64,000 nt of DNA. It comes from Cytidiella melzeri (taxonomy: Eukaryota > Basidiomycota > Agaricomycetes > Polyporales > Irpicaceae). Shown here one piece after another: positions 1-10,560 of the stretch. Every line of letters starts with the position of its first letter. Position 1 is the stretch's first letter. The stretch spans positions 1 to 64,000 of the forward strand of contig JABYQR010000049.1 in assembly GCA_022592445.1 (NCBI GenBank). The letters are read 5' to 3'. Under the pieces are notes generated by a model. It ran no database searches. It saw only the letters and a list, made by a program, of their open reading frames with translations, and had not been told where the DNA came from. The position numbers and the translations under genes are program-made.

Positions 1-65
1 TAAATATTCCCAATAATACCGTTGCCTGGTAAGGCAAGTCTTGTAGAAACATTGAAAATCTGTGA
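1..65 (-). repeat. 3' LTR of A1 (first 65 bases only)
   Basis: This stretch matches the beginning of the family A LTRs read on the minus strand, such as the right end of the LTR at 29985-30655. The LTR start is damaged: bases are missing just inside the expected TGTCACAG terminus. The adjacent C-rich stretch on the plus strand, at about 66-76, is the complement of the polypurine tract. Confidence 0.85.
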
Positions 66-299
66 ATTACCCCCTTCTTGCTTTGAACTCCGTGCAAAGA
101 GTTTTAAACGAACACCTTGGTCATTGAGTCCACTTTTCACCATTGTCAAGAGGGTGCCTAAGCAATTCCGAGTGACTCTAGCGGCTTCTACCGACGCCCC
201 TGACGGGGTTCACACCTCATTGGCTGATGGTAGTCTAGTCCGTACCCTCCTCGGTTGCGTCATTGGATCGTGGATGATCCTTGGTGTGTTGTTCGTGAC

Positions 300-1560
300 T
301 TATACACAGTAAATCGTAGCTGAGCGTATAGCTCGGGGATGATTGTCGTAGAATTTCTTGATCACTTCTTGAGCGTGCGTGATGTTTTCTACAGGTTCCC
401 ACGTGTCATCATTCGGTCCGTAGCCTTTCCAGCATATGTAATACTGAAGCTTTTTGGCACGACCCGTACGTCTTGACTTGAGAATTTTCTCCACTTCGTA
501 TTCTTCTTCTCTGTCGATGATATCTGGCGGAGGCATCTCCAGCTTTTGGCCTTCGAATTCAGGTTTGTTATACGGTACCAACTTGCTTGCATGGAATACA
601 GGGTGTATCCTTGGTGAACGTTTGGGCCATTCCAGTCTGAATGTGACCGGCGAGAGCTTTTCGGCAATCTTGAATGGGCCATAGTACTTGGCTGACAGCT
701 TATGTCCAGATTTTTGGTAGTCTCTCAGATCTAGCATGACCTGATCGCCTTTGTTGAAGGGGACCTTCTGGACGTGCTTGTCATAGTACCATTCATGCGT
801 TCAGCCGCAAGTTGTAACGCCGCCTTAGCATGCTCTTGAGCTTGCAAGCGGTTCCACATGATGTCATTCATGTCAGACCTTTTCAGGTCCTTAGTGAGCG
901 TTGGACCAGCTCTAGGGTGTCTGCCGTATTCGAGGTAGAAAGGCGAATGCTTAGTTCCCTCGTGCGCTGCATTGTTGTATGCAAACTCAGCCGAGCTGAG
1001 CAGTCTAGCCCAGTCGTCATGTAGTTGATCAACGTAACAACGCAGGTACTGTTGAGCGTTTGATTAACTCGTTCAGTTTGACCATCAGTCTGCGGATGAT
1101 ATGCAGTAGTCATTGTAGATTCTATCCCTAGCATTTTACACCATTCCTGGAATAAATCTGCTGCGAATTGTGGACCTCGGTCGGAAATGATTTGCAAAGG
1201 TAACCCGTGAAGGGTCCAGACTCTCTCATAGAGTAGAGCTGCAAGATCTTTTGCCGAGAACTCGTTTACCATAGGGAAGAAGTGCGCCCTTTTAGTGAGG
1301 CGGTCTACGACTACGCAGATAGCATTGAAGCCATCAGACTCCGGTAACTGAGTAATCAAGTCGACAGTCATGATATCCCATGGTTCGGCCGGAACCGGAT
1401 TAGGGATGAGTGGTCCATAAGGCTGTTGCGGACGAGTCTTCATCCGCTGACATGTGTCACAGCCTGTCACGTATTTCTTGACATCAGTGGTTAAACCTGG
1501 CCACCAGTAGTTTCTCGAGATCAGTTCGTACGTTTTCCATCTCCAGGATGTCCGGCAGAA
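300..1560 (-). pseudogene. Integrase plus chromodomain of A1 (frameshifted)
   Basis: This is the 3' third of pol. The integrase part (about 883-1560) has the Cys pair of the HHCC zinc finger (CDTCQR), the core with a first Asp in MTVDLITQLP, a second Asp in ISDRGPQF, and the YHPQTDGQTERVNQT motif carrying the catalytic Glu. The 300-737 part has the GPF motif (KYYGPFKIAEK) and a chromodomain (EEYEVEKIL ... YYICWKGYGPNDDTWEP). Small deletions near 795 and 1045 break the frame between these parts when compared with the intact copy at 14404-15684. In chromoviruses the chromodomain is thought to guide integration to heterochromatin. Confidence 0.9.
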
Positions 1561-1739
1561 GGTAGATGTGATGCATCTGGATGATTTGGCGTCTCAGATC
1601 TAATTTCTGATTTTGGGGATGTAGACTTTTCCACGGTATAGGAGTAATCCGTTCTCAAAATTCCATTCCTCTAGTGATTTCTTGAACTCCCTAGGACCAG
1701 AGTTAAGTAACTGCTGATAGTCCTTGGTAACTTGTGTTC

Positions 1740-3974
1740 ATGAGTGCTTCCTTGACCCGTCTTAGGATTTCATCATCGTTGATAGGCGAGTCATGAGAGT
1801 TTTCATAGCGGAGATGGCAAAAAACTGGGTTTAAGGAGAATTTTGTCCTCGTTATCGGAATTTACCCCCTCTTCATGATCTGGCCTCCTGGACAGAGGAT
1901 CTGCGGTAAGCATGGTCTTTCCGGGTTTGTGCCGGAGCACAAATTGAATCGCGTGAGGTATAACGCCCATTGCGCTTGTCTCCGAGTCAGCTTCTGGGCA
2001 TTCCTGAAATATGTCAGGTTTTGGTGATCCGACCATATTTCTACGGTAATCGGATGTCCCTCCAGATGTTGACGATACTCTTCCAGGGCGCGGATAATAG
2101 CCAACAACTCTTTATCGTATATCTCATAGTTACGTTCATGGACGTTGAGTGATTTAGAGTAGAAGGCTACTGGATGCCACAGCTTGTCAGCTGGGTCCAG
2201 TTGTGATAGTACCGCTCCTGTAGCAAAGTCGCTAGCGTCTGTTTCCAGACGGAAAGGGTTTTCGTCATCTGGTATCCTCAGAATGGGTGCTGACGTAAAA
2301 GCCTGTTTCAGACTTTGGAAGGCCTGTTCCTGAGCATCTTTCCAGATCCAGGGTTGGTCCTTCTTTGTAAGAATAGTGAGCGGTTTCGCATGTTTAGCAA
2401 AGTCCTTGATGAAACGCCGATAGAAATTGGCGAAGCCTAAGAAGGCTTGGACTTGCTTAACCTTTTCAGGTCGCGGCCACTCAGTAACTCCGGTGAGTTT
2501 GGCTGGATCCATCTCGATATGTCCGTGAGAAATGATCATGCCTAGGTACTCAATGCGATCTTTTTCAAAAAAGCATTTTTCCGGTTTGGCAAATAGATCG
2601 TTCTCGCGTAGACGCTTGAGCACTTCCTGTGTGATGCGACGGTTTTCCTTCTTGTCTTCAGTGAAGATGAGGATGTCGTCGAGATACACCATGACATGTC
2701 CTTCTAAGATCAAATCACTCAGAATTTCATTCATCATGGCTTGGAACGTCGCAGGTGCGTTGCTGAAACCGAAATACATCACCTTGGCTTCGAAAAGACC
2801 ACGGTGTGTGATGAACGCCGTCTTCCATTCGTCACCCTTTCGGATGCGAACGTTATTGTATCCCCATCTAAGATCAATCTTTGAGAAGACCTTAGCCTTG
2901 CTTAACGAATTGATTAAATCGTTGATGCGAGGTATGGGGTACCGGTTTTTCACCGTGATGTCGTTCAGTTTTTGGTAGTCTTGCACAAGGCGTAACGAGC
3001 CATCTTTCTTCTTGACAAAGAACACAGGTGCTGCAATGGACTTTTCGATTTGCGGATGTAACCTTTTCGGAGTTCCTCTTCGATCCATTGATCTAGAGAA
3101 TTCTTTTCCATTGGAGACAGCGGGTATAGTTTAGCCGCTTTGGGAAGGGAGGCACCTTCCTCAAATTCGATCGCGTGATCGTACGGTTTGCGTAACGGCA
3201 TGCGTTCTGATTTTTTCTTTGAAAAGACGTCACCAAATTCCCATAGATATTTTGGTACTAATGGCTTCCAATTGACGGATTCTTGTTCGTCAAAGCCGTC
3301 TTCAAAGCCCTCATCTTCCTTTCCAGAAAGTTCAGCGATTATTTCTGCTATTTCTTGGTCTTCTGGATCGTCTAAGTCGATCCAGTGGATGTGAGGGTTG
3401 TCCGGGTCGACACTTCCTATTCCGTCCAGGTTGTCTGACACCAACGTCCCTTAGGTAACTCAAGTTCATCGATCTCTTCTTGAGTTACAGTGATGTTTTT
3501 ACGAGCTCTTGGGGCACAGAGTTCAGGACATCTGGTAAATCTCCACTCGCCATTTGCCCAATCTATCTCCGGATTGTGGCGGCGTAAGAAGGTCATCCCA
3601 ATAATCATTTGTTTACTACCGAGGTCAGTAACGAGCATGTGTTGTCTTGCTCTGTGCAAACCTATTTCTAGGTATGCACGTACTGAGTGAGTGATTTGAC
3701 CATCTTTATTGGGAGTACCGTCGATGTTGATGACGTTAAACGGTGATGCCAGTTGATTTGTTACCAGATTGTTACTTTCAACCACTGACTTACTGATGAA
3801 CGTGGTTGTGGCTCCTGAATCTACCAGAGCTTCGACCTGCACTTTCTTTCCATATACCCAAATTGTAACCGGTAGAAAAAATGAATTCTTTGAACGCGCT
3901 ACATTTTTGACAGTATCTACGGTACAAAGATCGAGGGTATCAGGGCCTAAGCATTCATGTTTGCAGGGAGTCAC
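1740..3974 (-). pseudogene. Protease, reverse transcriptase and RNase H of A1 (broken)
   Basis: The protease region (3417-3974) has the aspartic-protease motif LVDSGATTTFIS. The RT region (about 1862-3444) has FSKIDLRWGYNNVRI, the catalytic YLDD box (VYLDDILIFTEDKK) and AFLGFANFYRRFIKDF. RNase H begins at LETDASDFATGAVLSQ, and the tail carries DPLSRRPDHEEG. The frame shifts at about 3430-3445 between protease and RT, again near 3080 in the RT palm, and again after RNase H. The copy is dead, but its domain order is clear. Similarity to A2, A3 and A4 is high along the whole length. Confidence 0.9.
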
Positions 3975-5376
3975 ATGACGCTTCGGAAAAAATCCTTGCC
4001 CTTGGTCGGCTTTTTCCCTTTACCCTTGTCAGGGGACGGGTGAGGAGTGAAGGTTCATCATCTTCCGTTGGAACCTCCTCAATATGAGCCGCCAACTCTA
4101 GGCGCGCAGTATTTACGTTTTTTGTTTTGACGACAAAGCCTTAGGGGCTTTGGCCTTGCTGTCCGAACCAGAGTCCTCGGCATCTGCTGCCCGAATTTTC
4201 TTTGTGGCACCGAAGACTTGCCATCCTTCTTCACTTCCTTCTTCTTTTCGTCGGGCTTCTTCTTAAGGCCGTTGAGGTTACATTCGTCCGTGTTATGTCC
4301 TTTGGACTTGTGAATGTGACAGAATTTTCTGACTTTTCAGTTGAATTTACCTTCTTGCCTTTGCCCTTGTTCCGCTTGTCGTTCTTCTTCTTTTTCTTGT
4401 CCGCTGCGTCCACCTCCATGGGCGTGGACGTATCCTTCTCCTTTGCCAAGATCTGGCCCTGCGCTTTCTCCAGATAGACCTTCTTGTGGATGTCGAGCAA
4501 GAGGTTGAGGAACTGAGGCCAAGTTGTTGGAATTTGATTTTCATCTTTTCCGATCATGACGAGCCTCATGTCCTTCTCGATGACGTGCTTGAGTTTGTGA
4601 ATCAACAAGTCGTCCTCGTATCCAGAAAGCCTGCCAAGCTTACGGAAGCGTTCCGCGTACTTGACGAAGTTCTTGTGCGCCAGATCCGTATTGTTGAACA
4701 AGGCGTTGAGCTCCTTTCGAGCGCCCTCCTTGTCGTCCCGTTGACCGTATTGAGCCCCTGCGCCTGAGAGCCAGTTCATTGCGACGGCAATACGTTGCCT
4801 GTCAGTAGCAACGTTCTCGTGGACAAGCCACAGAGAGATCTTGTTCAACCACTCGTTGAACTTGACCTTGCCGTCAGTGCCGTTGAACTCCGGAGGTTCG
4901 CCAATCTTGGGCTGGCGCAAAGATCCTCCTTGTCCTTGAGACAAGGGAAGCTGATTAATCTGGTTGACCACATTTGTGATCGTTGTTTTGACCATATCCA
5001 GGTCAGTGTCCATCCGCTGGACTTGCGTGTCAGCAGTGGATTGGGAATATAGGTCTTGAGCAACCTTATCCACATATTCCTGGAGGTTATCCTCCAGGAG
5101 CGACAGCTGGTTGTTCCAGATAAGGACCATCTGATTCATCATATTGTGGACTATAGCAGCAGTTGCTCCACCTTCAACCGTACGAGTAAAAGCCCTTTGG
5201 GCCATGTTCAGGTTGTGGTAGATGTGCTGTTCAAAGTTCTCCACCGAAGGGTTGTACACAATTGGCGTGATTTTGCCAAAAGTCACAGAGTGGGTAAGGT
5301 TAGAGGCAGCAGCGGGGGCAGCGCTGGATCCGGCGTTGGATTGAGTGGCTATTGCTTCTAATTTCTTAGTTAGCAA
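3975..5376 (-). pseudogene. gag of A1
   Basis: This is a capsid-type gag: KFNEWLNKISLWLVHENVATD, then a Lys-rich linker. Other copies carry a CHIHKSKGHNTDEC nucleocapsid finger here; in A1 a one-base change shifts the frame at this finger. Compared with A3, a stretch of ~110 bp after AGAQY is deleted, removing the segment that in the other copies follows with QYMEPWIKKLTKG. The expected ATG at 5350-5352 is ATA here but ATG in A2 (10561) and A3. The reading frame upstream is open only to a TTG at 5376. Confidence 0.85.
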
Positions 5377-5522
5377 AGGATAAGCGAAATACTATTTCTA
5401 GTATAAGAAGAAGAGAAACACCACTTTTCACACATTGAACTCTTGTCAGAGTTGTTTTCACACATTAAATCCTTTTCAGGAAGTTGTCACCAAGTAAAAT
5501 GAGGCTTGTCAGCCAATACATT

Positions 5523-6302
5523 TTATTCTGTTTCCGCATATACAAAGGCGTTCATGTCGAACAGCCCTTCTAGTAGCTCTAAGATATACCCCCATCTCCG
5601 ATGAATATCCACAAAACTTATTCTACCTAAACTCTTTAAGTCCTTTTTCAGCATTCTCCATTCCCTATTTGACATCTTGTCCACGTGATTCTCCTTGAAC
5701 CATTGTTTGATCATGAAGACACAACCGATCAGCAGCTGTGCTTTTTCTCGACAAGTGTTGAGCTGGTGGCTAGAAGATTGCCCACCACTCGCGAAAGATG
5801 CATCCAACTTCTTGAGCACAGGCTCAAGCCGTTGGCAAGCTGCCGTGACCACTGGTTTGAATTCCTGTTGACGAAGCATAAGCTTTGTTTTACGGAAGTG
5901 AAGGGTGGCGGGAAGAGGAGAGGGAGTAGGAATGTAAGCGCGTTGGTTGCGCTCTTTGATACGCTGGAGAAGGGTAAGCTTGTCAGCCTTTTCCTTTCAC
6001 TGCTTCTCAATCCTGTTGAGAAGGCTGAGCTGAGACATAAGGTTGGAGACCTTTCTCATACGATCCTGGTCCTCCTCATGCTCGATGGTTGTACGAGCCT
6101 GCTCCTTGAGGTCAATCCTCTTAATGAGGGGCTTGTTGTCAGGGTACTTGAGCCGGCGAGGCTTGCCAGCGTCCTTGAACTTGTCAAGAGTCTCCTTGGA
6201 GACGGTAAGACGTTCCTGAAGTCCGGTGACTTCGTTGCGGACGGGGATGGAGTAAGGGGTCTTGCGACCAGACTTAGCAGCGATGAAGTGGGAAATGGGC
6301 AT
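5523..6302 (-). pseudogene. Extra ORF upstream of gag (ORF0) in A1
   Basis: About 260 codons lie between the 5' LTR leader and gag, starting at an ATG at 6302 (MPISHFIAAKSGRKTPYSIP) and ending with a TAA before gag. One in-frame TGA near codon 100 breaks it. The protein is rich in charged residues and probably helical, with runs such as RIDLKEQARTTIEHEE and RLEPVLKKLDASF. I recognise no domain. A2 (9830-10543) carries the same protein without that stop but with a 3' deletion, and A3 keeps its last ~20 codons with the same stop. The position before gag is unusual for Ty3/gypsy elements. It could be a separate accessory protein or an N-terminal extension joined to gag by splicing. Confidence 0.75.
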
Positions 6303-6882
6303 GGTGACTGTGTGTGACAATGCGTGATGAGCTTGACAGCTCAGTGATGTGCGGAACAAATCTCCATAAAGGAGAGGTCCTGTGTGTGCGTGGGGTAGTG
6401 CCGGTGTCGGCCTGGACTCTCTCTCCAGGTCCGGTGGTGAATAGGATCTCCGTCACAGTTCCACCCGTGCAGCAAATGGTTGGCGGATCAGTATTACACT
6501 GACCCTAAGTCCGGCCAGAACCAGTTACCCGTCTTCGTGCCTAGGCACTCATGGGCTTCCAGTCCTGTTGTCTAGCTCTTATAACGAGCGTCTGACACCA
6601 GACTCCACTATCACCTGTGGGGCGGCACACTTTTATCATGTTGGCATAATGCCAACCCCTGCTCTGATCAGCTCTATGAGCGTCAGGCGAGAGGGTGATT
6701 CAAGTTGTGCGCATCAAGGCAAAGCCTAGACACGACTACCACTTAGAGCCTATGGTCCGGCTACCTCTATTTCTAGAGGATTTGTAGAGGGGCCCACGCA
6801 CAGGCACAAGACCTAGAAGAAAGGGGAAAGAAACCTCCAGCACGTCCAAAGACGTGAGGAAGTAGGGGCAGTCTTATCCAAA
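6303..6882 (-). other. Untranslated leader of A1
   Basis: About 580 bases lie between the 5' LTR and ORF0 and match the A2 leader at 9252-9829. The sequence right after the LTR on the minus strand begins TTTGGATAAGACTGCC and is the expected place of the primer-binding site. I cannot name the tRNA. No coding signal is seen. Confidence 0.6.
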
Positions 6883-7562
6883 TGTAACAGTAAGGTTACT
6901 ACTCACCAGGTAAGTTGATAAACTGAGGGGAGTTGATGGAGATAAAGAGTAAGAGATGTGGTGAGCGAAGTACTGTGAGGTACTGAGTAGTCCTAGTTCA
7001 ACAGAGTGGATAAGACTGAGGGGATATGCCCTCAGGAGTGCCTCTATATATACATGAAGGGGAGGACCCCAGGTACTACCCTAAGACCTCTAATACCTAC
7101 ATGAGTAAGCAAAGTAATCTACCTTACTAAGCATGCCCTATGCCCTAGTGGTGCCACTTCAATAATCAACCAATAGCAATTGTCCCCATGACCTGACCCC
7201 ATGACCCAGCTCCAAGGCTAGACTTGTTCTAGCTTGTTCTAAGACAAGGCTAGACTTTTCCAGAAGGTTCTAAGAACTATGACATCATCTAATGGAATGT
7301 TCTATACTATGACATCATAGTTCCAGCATATTCCACAAGGTTCCAGAGAGTTCTATCATGTGATACACAGATAAGGAAAGGAGCGCATTGGCGCATCAGA
7401 GACAGGAGGCGCATCAGCGCATCAATTGATAGGCACTGATAATAAGCGCCTAAATAGACGCCGGATAAGCGCTGGATAAGCACTTGACAAGCGCTTAAAT
7501 ATTCCCAATAATACCGTTGCCTGGTAAGGCAAGTCTTGTAGAAACATTGAAAATCTGTGACA
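6883..7562 (-). repeat. 5' LTR of A1 (680 bp)
   Basis: This LTR has TG...CA ends: on the minus strand it starts TGTCACAGATTTTC and ends ACTGTTACA. It contains a TATATATA box, repeated GATAAGCG-type motifs, inverted CTATGATGTCATAG motifs and, near its end, a consensus-like 5' splice site (CTGGTGAGT). Beyond its outer end the sequence turns directly into a copia reverse-transcriptase fragment. Confidence 0.92.
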
Positions 7563-8625
7563 ATTCCATGTACCTGTTCAATTCCCTTTGCTACCAGTCT
7601 AGCCTTGTGACACTCCACATTTCTGTCCTTGTTGAGTTTGAGCTTGTATACCCACTTACTCTTCATGGCCTTGCGGCCACAAGGTAGGTCAACAAGTTCC
7701 CAAGCTCCCTGTGTCCTGAGTCTGTCAATCTCAGCCTGCATAGTGGCTTGCCACTTGTTCCTGTCTGGAGATCCCATGGCTCCGTTGTGAGGCCAAGGCT
7801 CCCCCTGAGAGGTGAATGCAGCTGCGTCAACAGTGTACAAACCAGGAGCTTGGGATGTTCCTTCTAGCATGGTGTCCACTTCATTGTTGTCTGCACTGGG
7901 CCAGTATTCCGTCCACTTGAGCCCTGCTGTCTTTCTTTGGCGTTAAGATCATCTGGGGTGAGGGTGTGAGCTGAGCTTGTGAGAGCTGAGTATGCTTGGG
8001 TTTGGTGAGCAGAAGGTAGGTGGAGTTGGGTACAAACTTTGGTGGTGGTACAGAGACAGATGAAAGTGGTGAGATATCACGCCCTTTGCCTTTGGAAGGT
8101 GCAGGTAGTGGTGACTTGAGAACGTCGGAAAAGAATGGACCAGGCTTTAGTTGTGGTGGTGTTACTGGTTGTTGACCAGCTGACAAAGGGCCTGCTTGAG
8201 ATGGTGGTTGTGAAGATAAATGTGTCGTGGATGTGGTAGGCTGGCTGCGATGAGAGTGTGGTAGGAATAGAATGACCAAGAATGATTGTGGTAGATGGCA
8301 GTGTGGGGTTCACGGTAGGTTGACTCGAGGGTTGGAGAGTCTCAGGACATTGAGGAAAAACTGTCTTGTCAAATACCACATCAGTACTCACGACAATCCT
8401 TTGGCTACGACTGTCCCATGAGCAATAACCCTTTGAATTTGCTTTGTAGCCAATAAAGGTGAGCTTGTGAGCATTCTGGTCCCACTTGCCATGCTTGTCC
8501 TTCTGTATGTGAATATAGGCTAGGCATTTGAAGGTCTGGAAGTGGGCCACATCTGGTACAGTGCCAGTGAGAGCCTCATAGGAAGTCTGCCATGAGAGAC
8601 CGTGCTTTGGAGCGCAATTGCAGAC
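7563..8625 (-). mobile_element. Ty1/copia pol fragment trapped between two gypsy LTRs
   Basis: The minus strand encodes the end of a copia integrase region (HGLSWQTSYEALTGTVP, FKCLAYIHIQKDKHGKW, FIGYKANSKGYCSWD). A Pro/Ser-rich linker follows, then the start of the copia RT (ATMQAEIDRLRTQGAWELVD, KSKWVYKLKLNKD, ARLVAKGIEQVHG). At least one frameshift lies in the linker at about 8080-8280. Both ends are cut exactly by family A LTRs (6883-7562 and 8626-9251). The integrase end at 8626 overlaps, in homologous position, the copia fragment ending at 16676. The two pieces are therefore from different copia copies, not two halves of one. Confidence 0.88.
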
Positions 8626-8863
8626 TGTCACAGATTTTCAATGTTTCTACAAGACTTGCCTTACCAGGCAACAGTATTATTGGGAATATTTTGGTGCTTA
8701 TCCGGCGCTTTTCTGGCGCTTATTTCAGTACTTATCAATTGATGCACTGATGCGCTCCTTTCCTTATCTGTGTATCACATGATAGGAGTCTCTGAACGTG
8801 GAACATGCTGGAACTATGATGTCATAGTATAGAACATTCCATTAGATGATGTCATAGTTCTTA

Positions 8864-8876
8864 GAACCTTCTGGAA
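8864..8876 (+). promoter_or_regulatory. Heat-shock-element-like motif in the A2 5' LTR
   Basis: The motif has the form GAA-CC-TTC-TG-GAA, three alternating GAA/TTC pentamer cores at the two-base spacing bound by HSF in fungi and animals. It lies ~220 bp upstream of the LTR TATA box and is repeated in every family A LTR examined. Function is inferred, not shown. Confidence 0.4.
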
Positions 8877-9081
8877 AAGTCTAGCCTTGTCTTAGAACAA
8901 GCTAGAACAAGTCTAGCCTTGGAGCTGGGTCATGGGGTCAGGTCATGGGGACAATTGCTATTGGTTGATTATTGAAGTGGCACCACTAGGGCATAGGGCA
9001 TGCTTAGTAAGGTAAATTACTTCGCTTACTCATGTAGGTATTAGGGGTCTTAGGGTAGTACCTGGGGTCCTCCCCTTCATG

Positions 9082-9089
9082 TATATATA
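9082..9089 (+). promoter_or_regulatory. TATA box of family A LTR
   Basis: TATATATA is followed by AGAGGCACTCC. It is conserved at the same place in the LTRs of A1, A3, A2 3' and A4, and is the probable core promoter defining the U3/R boundary. Confidence 0.55.
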
Positions 9090-9251
9090 GAGGCACTCCT
9101 GAGGGCATATCCCCTCAGTCTTATCCACTCTGTTGAACTAGGACTACTCAGTACCTCACAGTACTTCGCTCACCACACCTCTTACTCTCTATCTCCATCA
9201 ACTCCCCCCAGTTTATCAACTTACCTGGTGAGTAGTAACCTTACTGTTACA

Positions 9252-9829
9252 TTTGGATAATACTGCCCCTACTTCCTCACGTCTCTGGACGTGCTGGAGG
9301 TTTCTTTTCCCTTTCTTCTAAGTGTTGTGCCTGTGCGTGGGCCTCCTTGCAAATCCTCTAGAAATAGAGGTAGCTGGACCATAGGCTCTAAGTGGTAGTC
9401 GTGTCTAGGCCTTGCCTTGATGCGCACAACTTGAATCACCCTCTCGCCCGATGCTTCTAGAGCTGATCAGAGCAGGGGTTGGCATTATGCCAACATGATG
9501 AAGGTGTGCCTCCCCACAGGCAATAGTGGAGTCTGATGTCAGACGCTTGTTATAAGAGCTAGACAACAGGACTAGAAGCCCATGAGTGCCTAGGCACAAA
9601 GACGGGTAACTGGTTCTGGCCGGACTTAGGGTCAGTGCAATACTGATCCGCCAACCATTTGCTGCACGGGTGGAACTGTGACGGAGATCCTATTCACCAC
9701 CGGACCTGGAGAGAGAGTCCAGGCCGACACCGGCACTACCCCACGCACACACAGGACCTCTCCTTTATGAAGATTTGTTTTGCACACCACTGAGCTGTCA
9801 AGCTCATCACACATTGTCACACAGTCACC
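9252..9829 (+). other. Untranslated leader of A2
   Basis: This stretch follows the LTR and begins TTTGGATAATACTGCC, the expected primer-binding position. It holds short hairpins (for example around CCTCTAGAAATAGAGG) and no convincing ORF. If the LTR donor at 9228 is used, an acceptor-like CACACAG ends at about 9826, just before the ORF0 ATG at 9830. Confidence 0.5.
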
Positions 9830-10543
9830 ATGCCAATTTCCCGCTTCTTCGCTGCTAGGTCTGGCTGCAAGGCCCCCTACTCCATTCCTGTCCGTAATGA
9901 AGTCACTGGACTTCAGGAACGCCTCACCATCTTGAAAGAGACACTTGACAAGTTCAAAGACGCTGGCAAGCCTTGCCGGCTCAAGTACCCTGACAACAAG
10001 CCCCTCATTAAGAGGATCGACCTCGAGGAGCAGGCTCGTACCACCATTGAGCATGAAGAGAACCAGGCTCGCATGAGCCAGGTCTCTCACCTCATGTCTC
10101 AACTCAGCCTTCTCGATTGTATCAAGAAGCAAGAGAAGAAGGAAGCTGAAAAGCTTTCTCTTCTCCAGTGTATCAAGGAGCGCAATCAACGTGCTTACAT
10201 TCCCACTCCCAATCCACTCCCCGCCTCTCTACACTTCCGTAAAACAAAGCTTATGCTTTGTCAACAGGAGTTTGAACCAATGGTCACAGCAGCCTGTCAA
10301 AGGCTTGAGCCTGTGCTCAAAAAGCTGGATGCCTCCTTCTCAAGTGGTGGGCAATTGTCTAACCACCAGCTCAACACTTGTCGGGAAAAAGCCCAGCTGC
10401 TGATCGGCCGTGTATTCATGATTGAGCAGTGGTTCAAGGAGAATCACACGGACAAGATGTCAAATAGCAAATGGAGAATGCTAAAAAGTGGTGTTTTCTC
10501 TTCTTCTTATACTAGAAATAGTATTTCGCTTATTCTTTGCTAA
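9830..10543 (+). CDS. Extra ORF upstream of gag (ORF0) in A2, C-terminus altered by a deletion
   Basis: This open frame of 237 codons starts MPISRFFAARSGCKAPYSIP. It is colinear with the A1 ORF (5523-6302) for about 220 residues and lacks the A1 internal stop. A ~270-bp deletion between two AAAAG-type sequences, near 10481-10486, removes its last ~40 codons and fuses it to leader sequence, so the final residues (VFSSSYTRNSISLILC) are not native. It has charged, probably alpha-helical segments (KKQEKKEAEKLSLLQCIKER) and no signal peptide or membrane segment. I cannot assign a family. It precedes gag by only ~17 bases here. Confidence 0.6.
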   Translation: MPISRFFAARSGCKAPYSIPVRNEVTGLQERLTILKETLDKFKDAGKPCRLKYPDNKPLIKRIDLEEQARTTIEHEENQARMSQVSHLMSQLSLLDCIKKQEKKEAEKLSLLQCIKERNQRAYIPTPNPLPASLHFRKTKLMLCQQEFEPMVTAACQRLEPVLKKLDASFSSGGQLSNHQLNTCREKAQLLIGRVFMIEQWFKENHTDKMSNSKWRMLKSGVFSSSYTRNSISLILC

Positions 10544-10555
10544 CTAAGAAATTAG
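10539..10555 (+). promoter_or_regulatory. Branch-point and 3' splice-site-like signal just before gag
   Basis: GCTAACTAAG followed by AAATTAG resembles a fungal intron end: a CTAAC branch point about 10 nt before TAG. The gag ATG follows at 10561. The same signal is present in A1 and A3. Together with the GTGAGT donor in the LTR it suggests that gag is reached by splicing out ORF0. Confidence 0.45.
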
Positions 10556-10560
10556 AAGCA

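Larger units (their letters stand above)
1..7562 (-). mobile_element. Ty3/gypsy chromovirus, family A copy A1 (3' LTR cut by window edge)
   Basis: This is a nearly complete LTR retrotransposon on the minus strand. From right to left it has a 5' LTR (6883-7562), a leader, an extra ORF, gag, protease, reverse transcriptase/RNase H, integrase with chromodomain, a short 3' untranslated stretch (66-299) and the first 65 bases of the 3' LTR at the window edge. The gag-protease-RT-RH-integrase order defines Ty3/gypsy, and the C-terminal chromodomain defines the chromovirus branch. Copies A2, A3 and A4 in this window are very similar. Several frameshifts and stops mean it cannot encode a full polyprotein. 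The right flank is a copia fragment, so it inserted into, or recombined with, an older copia element. Its left target-site duplication lies outside the window. Confidence 0.93.
8626..9251 (+). repeat. 5' LTR of A2
   Basis: It starts TGTCACAGATTTTC and ends CTTACTGTTACA. It carries a TATA box at 9082-9089, a heat-shock-element-like motif GAACCTTCTGGAA at 8864-8876, near-palindromic CTATGATGTCATAG motifs, and a splice-donor-like CTG/GTGAGT with the GT at 9228. There are only three or four copies of the CGCTTATC motif, far fewer than in the 3' LTR. Confidence 0.95.
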
